DNA from: a virus
DNA: 64,000 nucleotides
Strand: one strand, 5' to 3'
Virus record (IMG/VR): IMGVR_UViG_3300044612_000719
Location: 1 to 64,000 of that record
Below the pieces are notes generated by a model, which was not told the DNA's origin, ran no database searches, and saw only the letters and a list, made by a program, of their open reading frames with translations. Every line of letters starts with the position of its first letter. The first letter of the stretch is position 1. A program made the position numbers and the translations under genes. Below are positions 41,742-49,390 of this stretch, piece after piece.

Positions 41742-43042
41742 TATGCGATAACCAAACTTCCTGATGCTGTAAATGTATGGATTGTGTATATTCCTGCTGT
41801 GGTTTTTGTTCCACCAGTAATAGTCAGACCTGATGCCGTTGCAGTGTTATAGCGAAGAATAACAACTCCAGAACCACCAGCACCTCCTATGCCTGCTACA
41901 CCGCCAGCGCCAGCGCCACCGCCACCGCCAGTATTTGCTCCGCCTGCACCACCTAATGCTCCATTACCTGAAGCACCATTACCGCCGTTTGCAGTTCCAC
42001 CTGTTCCACCTGTTCCACCTGTGGATGCAGCAGAACCACCACCACCTCCACCACCAGAACCCCCAAAACCACCTGGAACGGCATTGTAAGTACCTGAACC
42101 GCCGCCTCCAGCATAAAAGAAACTTGTTCCAGATACATCATTTCGTAGTCCTACACCGCCATCAATGCGAGTTGCGTCATACGAGTTGGTTCTAGTTTGT
42201 CCTACACCGCCTGCACCACCGCCACCTGCTCCAGATGTGTTTGTTTGACCTGCTCGTGCGCCAACGCTTCCCCCAGCAAAACCCTGTCCAGATGTTCCTG
42301 CACCACCTGCGCCACTGCCAGCGGTGTTATCTCCACCTGCGCCACCACCTGAACCACCAGCAATACCTGTAATGGTTCCAATGCCTTGCCAAGTTCCACC
42401 TCCACCACCACCTAAAGATGTAATAGTGTTAAATACAGAGTTAGCCCCGTTAGTTCCTCTTGCGTCTGATGCCCCACCAGCACCACCGCCACCAACAGTT
42501 ACTGTGTATGTTCCAGCAGAAAGGGATGCAACTGTTTCAATAACACTGCTTCCTCCAGAACCTTCTCCAGACACACTAGTTCGTAAGCCACCGCCACCAC
42601 CGCCACCACCAACGTGTGAACCGCCGCCTCCACCGCCAGCAACGACAAGGTATTCAATAGGGAGCGCAGTAGTGTGGTTTATACCATTTGACCAAGCAGA
42701 ACCCAACCAGATTTTCTGTAAGTTAGTGTCAGTTTCAAAAACTGTTTGTCCTGTAAAAGGCGAAGATGGTCTTGTAGAACTAGTACAAATCGTGACACCA
42801 CTTAAAGTTGTATGAAGTTTGGCTTGCGTTACAGCGTTAGCGGCAATGTCTGCCTCTACAACGGCTCCAGCCGCAATCTTGGCTGTGGTTACTGCATTAT
42901 TGGCTAATTCAGTTGTGCCAATAGAACCAGCCGCCGCAATAGTACCTGTGATTTCCCAAATCGTTCCTGACCATGTCCAAGTACGTGCACCTACCGTGTA
43001 GGTATCACCAACGCTTGGAGAGGCAGGAAAAGTAAGGGGCAT
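41741..43042 (-). CDS. Gly-rich fibre with PGVCTS-type and Phe-Pro modules
   Basis: The 433-residue product combines the Phe-Pro-x-Ser-Pro module (residues 1-30), Ala-rich shaft repeats, a Cys-Thr-Ser module (about residues 83-120) and a large Gly-rich domain (about residues 130-400) opened by 'IEYLVVAGGGGGGSHVGGGG'. It is the longest Gly-rich fibre here. Such tips present glycine loops that contact receptors. Frequent near-repeats make it a recombination hot spot. It ends before the S74 fibre gene. Confidence 0.78.
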   Translation of the reverse strand: MPLTFPASPSVGDTYTVGARTWTWSGTIWEITGTIAAAGSIGTTELANNAVTTAKIAAGAVVEADIAANAVTQAKLHTTLSGVTICTSSTRPSSPFTGQTVFETDTNLQKIWLGSAWSNGINHTTALPIEYLVVAGGGGGGSHVGGGGGGGGLRTSVSGEGSGGSSVIETVASLSAGTYTVTVGGGGAGGASDARGTNGANSVFNTITSLGGGGGGTWQGIGTITGIAGGSGGGAGGDNTAGSGAGGAGTSGQGFAGGSVGARAGQTNTSGAGGGGAGGVGQTRTNSYDATRIDGGVGLRNDVSGTSFFYAGGGGSGTYNAVPGGFGGSGGGGGGGSAASTGGTGGTGGTANGGNGASGNGALGGAGGANTGGGGGAGAGGVAGIGGAGGSGVVILRYNTATASGLTITGGTKTTAGIYTIHTFTASGSLVIA

Positions 43043-43045
43043 TTA

Positions 43046-43414
43046 CTATTCCGTTGTAATTTCGGCTTCTACCCACTCTTGCTCTTCTTCGTCCCATGTG
43101 TAGAAACCTTCTGCTGGGCGAGCAATTGGGGCTTCCCATTCAGTGGTTTCTTCATCAAGAGTCCATGATGGGTAAGGCTTTGGGGCGATGTATGCGTCTA
43201 GGGCGGAGTTGTAGGTATACCCAATTCCTGCATAACGGTCACGCATGTTGCCGTTGTAGGAGGTCTGCTTCCATGTTCCACCGAGCAGATTACGACAGAA
43301 TTCAGCGCCCACAGCCTCTGACTCGTTGCCCTCTGAGTCTTTGCAATCATCGTTAGATACCACGATTACTCGCAATACGATGTTGTCTTCGCCAAGTTCT
43401 GCAAAATGTGCCAT
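43046..43414 (-). CDS. Fibre companion protein, copy 3 (122 aa)
   Basis: This paralog of 31356-31721 and 34141-34485 starts MAHFAELGEDNIVLRVIVVS and has 'WKQTSYNGNMRDRYAGIGYT', 'AYIAPKPYPSWTLDEETTEW' and an acidic end 'YTWDEEEQEWVEAE'. It lies after the Gly-rich fibre gene at 43426. A GAGAAAC ribosome binding site precedes the ATG. The conserved Trp-containing segments and the repeated pairing suggest a dedicated assembly partner for Gly-rich fibres. Confidence 0.68.
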   Translation of the reverse strand: MAHFAELGEDNIVLRVIVVSNDDCKDSEGNESEAVGAEFCRNLLGGTWKQTSYNGNMRDRYAGIGYTYNSALDAYIAPKPYPSWTLDEETTEWEAPIARPAEGFYTWDEEEQEWVEAEITTE

Positions 43415-43425
43415 TTAAGTTTCTC

Positions 43426-44406
43426 CTAGAAAGTAATACTGCCAGACGCAGTAAAAGTATATATCCGATAACCACCTGTTGTTGTTAACGTAGGTGAACC
43501 AGTAGTTGCGGATGCTGGGGGAGAAGCATCGGGATAGCGAATAATAACTACACCTGAGCCACCGTTTGCACCATTTCCCCAACCGTTACCGCCACCTCCA
43601 CCACCACCTGAACCAGTATTTACTGCTCCTGTTGTTGCGGCAACAGTTTCGGTTACCGTGTTGTTTGTTGCGCCAGTTCCTCCGCCACCACTACCGCCAG
43701 CCGCACCAGCACTGGCATAAGAACCACCACCGCCACCGCCTGCACGAGTTACTGAAGTTCCAGTAATACTGGAAGCAACTCCACTACCACCTGCTGTTGG
43801 AGTGTTGGCACTTGTTCCGTCTACTCCTTGACTCCCTGCACCACCACCACCCGTACCACCATGAGGTGATTGATAAGTGCCACCAAAGTTACCACCACGG
43901 AAACCTTGACCAGTCGCACCAGTTCCTCCGAGATTTCCTGTACCACTACCATTATTTCCAACTCCACCGCCTGAACCACCGTTTGCATAAGCGGGTCGTG
44001 CAGATTCAAAAGATGCGTAAGCCGCACCACCACCAGTAGAAGTAATAGATGAAAATGAAGAACTTGAACCAGGAGTTCTGGTTACGGCAGTGCCGCCAGC
44101 ACCAACTACAACAGTGTAAGTTCCCACAGTGGTATTAAATGTTGCTTCTGCACTAGCACCACCGCCAGATGTAGCACCAACCACGTTAGTTCTGTATCCG
44201 CCTGCTCCACCACCACCACCAGCAAATCCTGCTGCACCACCACCACCGCCTGCGATAACTAGGTATTCAAGAGTTGGTGGAATTAAACTAGGCCAGTTAT
44301 TTGCTCCCTTTTCACGTTGCAGATCGGATGTGGACCAAAAACCAGACGCAGCAGAAGTACTAATAACCTTCTTTGCCCCAATCAACCCACCATTACCTCT
44401 AGCCAT
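43426..44406 (-). CDS. Gly-rich fibre tip protein
   Basis: The 326-residue product has a short N-terminus ('GLIGAKKVISTSAASGFWST') and then a Gly-rich domain (about residues 48-300) with 'LEYLVIAGGGGGAAGFAGGG' and 'YTVVVGAGGTAVTRTPGSSS'. It ends 'YRIYTFTASGSITF', an ending shared with the fibre at 31721-33313. A companion protein gene follows. Its ATG is directly preceded by the stop of the next upstream gene. Confidence 0.78.
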   Translation of the reverse strand: MARGNGGLIGAKKVISTSAASGFWSTSDLQREKGANNWPSLIPPTLEYLVIAGGGGGAAGFAGGGGGAGGYRTNVVGATSGGGASAEATFNTTVGTYTVVVGAGGTAVTRTPGSSSSFSSITSTGGGAAYASFESARPAYANGGSGGGVGNNGSGTGNLGGTGATGQGFRGGNFGGTYQSPHGGTGGGGAGSQGVDGTSANTPTAGGSGVASSITGTSVTRAGGGGGGSYASAGAAGGSGGGGTGATNNTVTETVAATTGAVNTGSGGGGGGGNGWGNGANGGSGVVIIRYPDASPPASATTGSPTLTTTGGYRIYTFTASGSITF

Positions 44407-44407
44407 A

Positions 44408-44761
44408 TTATGAAATCTGTTCGTATGAACAAGTGGCTTCTAGTTTAAGAGTTGTGCTACCAAGCGCTCTAATTGAATCCCCTTCTTCAAGGTAAATTGC
44501 TTTAGATAAAACATCTAGGGTTGCGCCTGGGGGTACGGATACTTGGTAAGCAAGACGATAGGCCGTAGACGAACGAAATAGGTCAATAGTTACGGTGTAC
44601 GCAGTAGCGCCATCTACGTTAGCAACATATAAAGCGTTGACCTTGTAGACCATTCCACTGGCTGCTGAGTTTGTAACAATTGCGGCTGCTGAAGCCGTGA
44701 GTGCAAGAACTGCTGTTTTACCAGTAATCGTTGCTACGTTAACAATATTAGGTGCCGCCAT
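44408..44761 (-). CDS. Virion protein (117 aa), beta-rich
   Basis: The product begins MAAPNIVNVATITGKTAVLA and has 'MVYKVNALYVANVDGATAYT', 'VTIDLFRSSTAYRLAYQVSV' and 'GDSIRALGSTTLKLEATC'. It is the third member of a small beta-protein class (with 33323 and 39819). A GGAGGTTAAT ribosome binding site is clear. It may decorate the fibre base. Confidence 0.65.
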   Translation of the reverse strand: MAAPNIVNVATITGKTAVLALTASAAAIVTNSAASGMVYKVNALYVANVDGATAYTVTIDLFRSSTAYRLAYQVSVPPGATLDVLSKAIYLEEGDSIRALGSTTLKLEATCSYEQIS

Positions 44762-44762
44762 A

Positions 44763-46682
44763 TTAACCTCCGAAGACTATAGCCATGGCAATGGCTTTAC
44801 CTGTTGAAACTGGGGTGTCCCATTTTAGACCAGTTGCTGTAGATGAATCTACTGTGAGAACTTGTCCAGCCGAGCCAGCCGTTAGTCCCCCAATTGTGTT
44901 ATCAGCGGTTCCTACAAGAAGGTCACCTTTAGCGTTAATAGTATTTACAAGAGCGCTAAAAGGTGATGCACCAACTTCAATCCAGTTTGTTCCGTAATAA
45001 ACGTAGGTACCACCCGTGAGGGAGTTAAACCAGATTTGTCCAGAAACAGGGGCGGCTGGGGCAGAATCTTGCACACTGGCAGTTACGCCTGATGCACCGA
45101 TTTCAATCCACTGCGAATCGTAATAAACAAATGTTTGGGCAGTATCGGTGTCAAACCACATACTTCCTTCAAGTGGTGACGCTGGGGCAGAAGAACTGGA
45201 CACCATTCGTGCGCCCGTACCAACACCACCGACTTCAATCCAAGATGAGTCATAGTAAACAAAGGTTTTGCCGTTGGTTGATTGGAACCAAAGTTGACCT
45301 GCCAAAGGTGATGCAGGGGCTGTATCAGAAATGGTTGCGCCACCAATAATCGTTTCTGGAACCCATGCTGTGCCATTCCACTTCAAGAACTGTCCAGACG
45401 ATGGTGATGCGGCGCTTACGTCGCCAATATCGTCAAGTGCGTTAATTGTTGGAATTGAATCTGGAACCCAAGCGGTACCATTCCACTTCAAGAACTGTCC
45501 GTTTGATGGGGACGGTACAGAAACATCACCAATATCATCCAATGTGTTGATGGTTGGGATAGTTCCGTTAACCCAGCGGGTTCCGTCAAACTTTAAGAAT
45601 TGACCGTTAACTGGGGTAGTAAGAGTGACATCAGAGAGGTCAGTTAAATCCTCTACAAGATCTGGTTCTCCACTTGCTTGTAGCCAATGGTTATCGTAAT
45701 AGATGTATGTTTCTAATGTTGCCGAGTTAAACCAAAGGTCGCCCACTTCAGGGGATGCAGGGGCAGTTGCTGAAACTTCAAGGCTGGCTCCACCACCTGC
45801 TGACGCAGCAGTCCATAGTGAGCCGTTGTATGTAAGAACATCTCCAACATTTGGTGATGGGATGCTTACGTCATGTAATTCGTCTAGTTCGTATCCGTTT
45901 TGTGTAGCAACATAAACAATACCGTTGTTGGTTGCACGGACAACTACACCTATGAATACAAGATGGTCTGGGGCGGTTGGTTTGGTTTTAGTAAACGCAC
46001 CGTTTTCTCCAAGCCACAAAATGTCACCAGCGGTATAACCAACAGACAAGTTAATGCCATCAACATAACCACGAGTAACAACTGGACCATTATTACTTGC
46101 TGTAATGTTCGCACCAACAAGACCAATCGTTTTTGACGAGGTGGCATCAGAGTTATTATCTGCTCTTTTTACTGTGGCATGGTCACCCGTAGCACCAAAC
46201 AAATAAACAGCGGTGCCTGTAGTAAGCGTTGTCGCTTCAGCGTTACGAACATATGAAACAACAGAAGAATAAGTGTTTACCCAATTAGTTCCATTATATT
46301 CAAGGGTTTGAAACTCTTCTGGGGAAGTAATTACAACATCAGAAAGGTCATCAATAGATCCAACAGTGCTGGCGGTTCCTGGAACAAACTTGGTTCCGTC
46401 AAACTTAAGAACTTGATCGGTTGTTGCACCTGTTGGGTCAATCTCAATGCTGTCTACAAACAGAACAGGTGTTTTAAAAGTGTCGTCTGTTTGTAGTACA
46501 TCAGCAGATGCACGATAGAGGTTTACGTCACCAGCAGATGCGCCACCACCCCAAGTAAGACGACCACCCGCTTCAACTTTTAAGCGAGAAAATGTATCTT
46601 GGTCAACATAGACGGTGACAGCATCAGAACCAGCAGAAGCAAGTTGCTTAACAGTAATAGGTACTGTAAATTTCTGTGCCAC
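44763..46682 (-). CDS. Long tail fibre with repeated W-rich modules
   Basis: The 639-residue product uses a GTG start. It contains at least three copies of a 'DDIGDVSVPSPSNGQFLKWN' and 'GTAWVPDSIPTI' module and three to four copies of an Ala-Pro-Ala-Ser-Pro, Gly-x-x-Trp-Phe, Tyr-Tyr-x-x-x-Trp-Ile-Glu module ('APASPLEGSMWFDTDTAQTF', 'VYYDSQWIEIG'). Such tandem modules make rod-like fibres. It is the second-longest gene in the fibre cluster after the Thr-rich protein and is a candidate long fibre. Confidence 0.75.
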   Translation of the reverse strand: MAQKFTVPITVKQLASAGSDAVTVYVDQDTFSRLKVEAGGRLTWGGGASAGDVNLYRASADVLQTDDTFKTPVLFVDSIEIDPTGATTDQVLKFDGTKFVPGTASTVGSIDDLSDVVITSPEEFQTLEYNGTNWVNTYSSVVSYVRNAEATTLTTGTAVYLFGATGDHATVKRADNNSDATSSKTIGLVGANITASNNGPVVTRGYVDGINLSVGYTAGDILWLGENGAFTKTKPTAPDHLVFIGVVVRATNNGIVYVATQNGYELDELHDVSIPSPNVGDVLTYNGSLWTAASAGGGASLEVSATAPASPEVGDLWFNSATLETYIYYDNHWLQASGEPDLVEDLTDLSDVTLTTPVNGQFLKFDGTRWVNGTIPTINTLDDIGDVSVPSPSNGQFLKWNGTAWVPDSIPTINALDDIGDVSAASPSSGQFLKWNGTAWVPETIIGGATISDTAPASPLAGQLWFQSTNGKTFVYYDSSWIEVGGVGTGARMVSSSSAPASPLEGSMWFDTDTAQTFVYYDSQWIEIGASGVTASVQDSAPAAPVSGQIWFNSLTGGTYVYYGTNWIEVGASPFSALVNTINAKGDLLVGTADNTIGGLTAGSAGQVLTVDSSTATGLKWDTPVSTGKAIAMAIVFGG

Positions 46683-46730
46683 GACCTCAATCGCTTCCTA
46701 TGTTGTGACCCCTCAAGGTCTATTTAATGA

Positions 46731-48032
46731 TTAACCTACGACAACGATGGTGTAATCGTTAGCGGCAATCGTTCCATAGAGTACTACGGAAAGAGTGTTT
46801 CCGTTTGAACGGGTCACATCACCAATTACCGTTGCACCAGTTGCTACTTCGTAAATCTGTACGTTTACATCAGTTGTACCAAAGTTGTGGGTAACTGTGG
46901 TGGTTGAAACACCTGTGCTACTTGCGGCACATCCTTGCTTTGCAGTACGAGCCAAAGCAGGGGTACTTGTTGTACGTCCAGTTGCTTCAGCGGCTGCTGA
47001 GGCGAGGTTTGTGCGGGCACCAGACTCCGTGGATGAACCAGTACCACCGTCTGTAACAGCGACATCTGTACCGTTCCAAACACCCGTGGTAATCGTACCC
47101 AAGGTGGTGATGCTTGCTTGACCAACATAAGTGCTTGCAATGTCTACAGCATCTGCACTAACCGAGATACGATCAGTAGTACCAATAACATTAAGGGTGT
47201 TACCAGTCTTGGTGAGACCGTCACCAGCAAAGATAGAACCAGCAACTGAGAACAAAGCCCATGTGAGACCCGTTACACCTACGTTGATGGTTCCGTTAGT
47301 TGTGAGAACCCAACCGCTGTCTGCGTTAAGTGTTCCTTCTTCTACGAAGGTAAACGCTCCAGGAGTTACTTCTGCGTTGGAGTCAAAATCAGTTGCACGA
47401 ACTGCGGCACCTGAAGCCTGAACAACGTAGATACCGTTCTCTGATGCGGTGCTCTGGTCTTTAACAAGAACACGGTCACCAGCAACAAGTGTTACGTTGG
47501 TGTCAAGGGTGTCACCAGCCTCAAGGTCTGATGCAAGGTTGATTGGCGCAGTTGTTGCGGCACGTACCGAAGCCTTAACGTCAAGACCTGAACGAGCAGC
47601 GTCTACGTAAGACTTAGTTGCGGCATGGTCAGGGTCAGTTGGCGTACCAAACTTTGCTTGACCGTTAGCGTCACGGAGAACAAGTTTGTTTGCAGTTGCT
47701 TCAGAAGTGGCGTCTGCCAACTTTGAGAAGTCTGAGGCTGAGAGGAGACCAGCACTTGCTGAGGTAGCAAGGTTTGGCGTAATGGTAATGGCACCATTAG
47801 ATTCGTTGATAGTAAGGGCTGTTGACTGGGAACCAGCGGCGGTTACGCCAGTAATCATCTTGCGCCATGCGGCGGCAGTTAGGTCATAAACTTTAATTAC
47901 ACCTTCAGTGCTATTAAAGATCATACGACCATCAAATAGACCAGTGTTAGGGTCGGTGCCTACTACTTCAAACGAACCGTTAAGCAGTTGGTTCTGATTG
48001 AGGTCAATATTAGTTAGAAACTTTTGAGCCAT
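46731..48032 (-). CDS. Tail fibre with KSYVDAA module
   Basis: The 433-residue product starts 'KFLTNIDLNQNQLLNGSFEV' and contains 'AATKSYVDAARSGLDVKASV' and 'GDTLDTNVTLVAGDRVLVKD', elements typical of prophage tail fibres near the attachment end. Its C-terminal part has 'TTTVTHNFGTTDVNVQIYEV' and ends in a hydrophobic strand. An AAGGAATT ribosome binding site is present. Likely role: proximal fibre or shaft. Confidence 0.78.
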   Translation of the reverse strand: MAQKFLTNIDLNQNQLLNGSFEVVGTDPNTGLFDGRMIFNSTEGVIKVYDLTAAAWRKMITGVTAAGSQSTALTINESNGAITITPNLATSASAGLLSASDFSKLADATSEATANKLVLRDANGQAKFGTPTDPDHAATKSYVDAARSGLDVKASVRAATTAPINLASDLEAGDTLDTNVTLVAGDRVLVKDQSTASENGIYVVQASGAAVRATDFDSNAEVTPGAFTFVEEGTLNADSGWVLTTNGTINVGVTGLTWALFSVAGSIFAGDGLTKTGNTLNVIGTTDRISVSADAVDIASTYVGQASITTLGTITTGVWNGTDVAVTDGGTGSSTESGARTNLASAAAEATGRTTSTPALARTAKQGCAASSTGVSTTTVTHNFGTTDVNVQIYEVATGATVIGDVTRSNGNTLSVVLYGTIAANDYTIVVVG

Positions 48033-48041
48033 TAAAATTCC

Positions 48042-48473
48042 TTACGTGAGATAGGCAAAGCCTGAGAACGCTGATGTAAAGTTTACTACAACTTGTGTGG
48101 TACTTAGATAGGTAACTTCTCCAATAACCACTGTTTTAGCGCTATCTACAATGGATACGGAAGGATAACCACCTAGAGCATGGGTAATAGACCATGAAGT
48201 AGAAGCGGTCCCTTGCGTGTGTACATGGCGAACTGACGCTGGATAAACAAGGTTTAGTACTTGGTTTGGGGCAATCCCAGTAATACTGGCACTTGCTTCA
48301 GAGGCAACAGTTACTGTGCCAATACTGAGGACGTTTGGAGGACCAGCAACACCTGGATCATGAACTTCAATTGTCTGATCGGCAGGATCCGTGACAGTAG
48401 AAACTACCTTCTTCTGTGTTACCGTAACATACTTGTTCGGTTGCTTGGTTACCTCAACGGTTTTGGTGGTCAT
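48042..48473 (-). CDS. Virion protein (143 aa), fibre-base candidate
   Basis: I use the ATG at 48473, which overlaps the upstream stop as ATGA, rather than an ATG at 48533 whose extension has a Cys-rich sequence that belongs to the upstream gene's overlap. The product has 'TKTVEVTKQPNKYVTVTQKK' and then a C-terminal domain with 'NVLSIGTVTVASEASASITG' and 'TSWSITHALGGYPSVSIVDS', a beta-rich fibre-like fold. It precedes the fibre gene at 46731. Confidence 0.68.
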   Translation of the reverse strand: MTTKTVEVTKQPNKYVTVTQKKVVSTVTDPADQTIEVHDPGVAGPPNVLSIGTVTVASEASASITGIAPNQVLNLVYPASVRHVHTQGTASTSWSITHALGGYPSVSIVDSAKTVVIGEVTYLSTTQVVVNFTSAFSGFAYLT

Positions 48474-49186
48474 GCGGGCGGTGCGGAGATAGCGGCTTCT
48501 ACAACAACAGTTCCAGATGCCAAACAATCCCAATCACCAGCCGAGTCCTGAACAAACAAATCAAAGTTGTAACTGCCCGAAGACACTGTGTTTTTGTCTG
48601 AAACATGCATTTCTAGTGTGGCACCCGATGCAGGAGCAAGATAACCACGGCGTTCTGCTGGGAGAGCAATGACAGTTGATTCCGACGGGGTAGACGAGTA
48701 CCAACGCAAGTCCAGCACGGTAGTGCCTGCGGTGTCTTTTGCCTGCATGTAGGCGTTCTGAACCGTGAGAATGTCCCCATCGGCATCTTTCCATGTGAAG
48801 GTGCGACGGAAGTCCACACGTTGCTTGAAGCGGATTTCCATTGCCTGTGAGTCCTCCAGTGGTGTGATGTTGTCAAGAGCCGTTACAACGATTGTACCCC
48901 GTGCAACAGGGCGCTGAATGTCGTTAATAGTTGCAAGGACATCGTATTCAAGGTCACCTAAAGGAAGGTCTTGGGTTTCTTCGGCGCTCAATGAGAGCAT
49001 TATGCCATTTTCCCTTGTCAAGTCAACAGTAATTTCCTTCTTAGCCAGTCCAGTCGTTTGGATAAATGACCGTGCTTCAGTAGGTTTTACTTGTCTGTGG
49101 GTACGGCGATCCTTGACAATGATCAAGCGCTCCCATGGAAGCCCACGAGTAATGGAGTAATTGACGGTGTGGGCGCTATTGGTCAT
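48470..49186 (-). CDS. Virion protein with two related beta domains
   Basis: The 238-residue protein seems to contain two similar beta domains of about 110 residues, with 'ENGIMLSLSAEETQDLPLGD' in the first and 'TLEMHVSDKNTVSSGSYNFD' in the second. Each ends in a Gly-Thr-x-Val-Val strand. This layout is known from phage baseplate or decoration proteins. Its start has a TAAACT -10 element six bases upstream and no ribosome binding site. The upstream stop codon lies inside that element. Confidence 0.68.
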   Translation of the reverse strand: MTNSAHTVNYSITRGLPWERLIIVKDRRTHRQVKPTEARSFIQTTGLAKKEITVDLTRENGIMLSLSAEETQDLPLGDLEYDVLATINDIQRPVARGTIVVTALDNITPLEDSQAMEIRFKQRVDFRRTFTWKDADGDILTVQNAYMQAKDTAGTTVLDLRWYSSTPSESTVIALPAERRGYLAPASGATLEMHVSDKNTVSSGSYNFDLFVQDSAGDWDCLASGTVVVEAAISAPPA

Positions 49187-49198
49187 GTTCTAAGTTTA
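49187..49198 (-). promoter_or_regulatory. Leaderless promoter, -10 TAAACT
   Basis: TAAACT at 49193-49198 precedes the ATG at 49186 by exactly six bases. Its first three bases are the stop codon of the small gene at 49196-49369. Confidence 0.65.
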
Positions 49199-49369
49199 CT
49201 CTACGGAATCGTCACCTTTTAGAAGGGCGCCAACAAGGTGGACGACCAGTGAGGCAACTGTAATCCAGATACCCCACTTCAACGTCTGACCGCTCAAGGT
49301 AATCAGGACCATGCCCGTACCACCCAGAGTCCACGCCAAGGCATGCAGTTCATCAATAAGTTTCTTCAC
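49196..49369 (-). CDS. Small membrane protein (57 aa), holin-like
   Basis: The product starts with a GTG codon and AGGAGACTT before it. It has two hydrophobic segments ('LAWTLGGTGMVLITLSG' and 'WGIWITVASLVVHLVGALL') joined by a short loop, and a charged C-terminus (KGDDSVE). Two-TM proteins of this size are typical holins, but the location between the surface protein gene and virion genes is unusual. It could also be a small envelope protein. Confidence 0.65.
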   Translation of the reverse strand: MKKLIDELHALAWTLGGTGMVLITLSGQTLKWGIWITVASLVVHLVGALLKGDDSVE

Positions 49370-49390
49370 AAGTCTCCTAGAGAATTAGAT

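Noticed and set aside
48474-48533. N-terminal extension of the gene at 48042 to an ATG at 48533
   Set aside because: It lies inside the upstream gene in another frame, and the ATGA overlap at 48471-48473 gives a better start.
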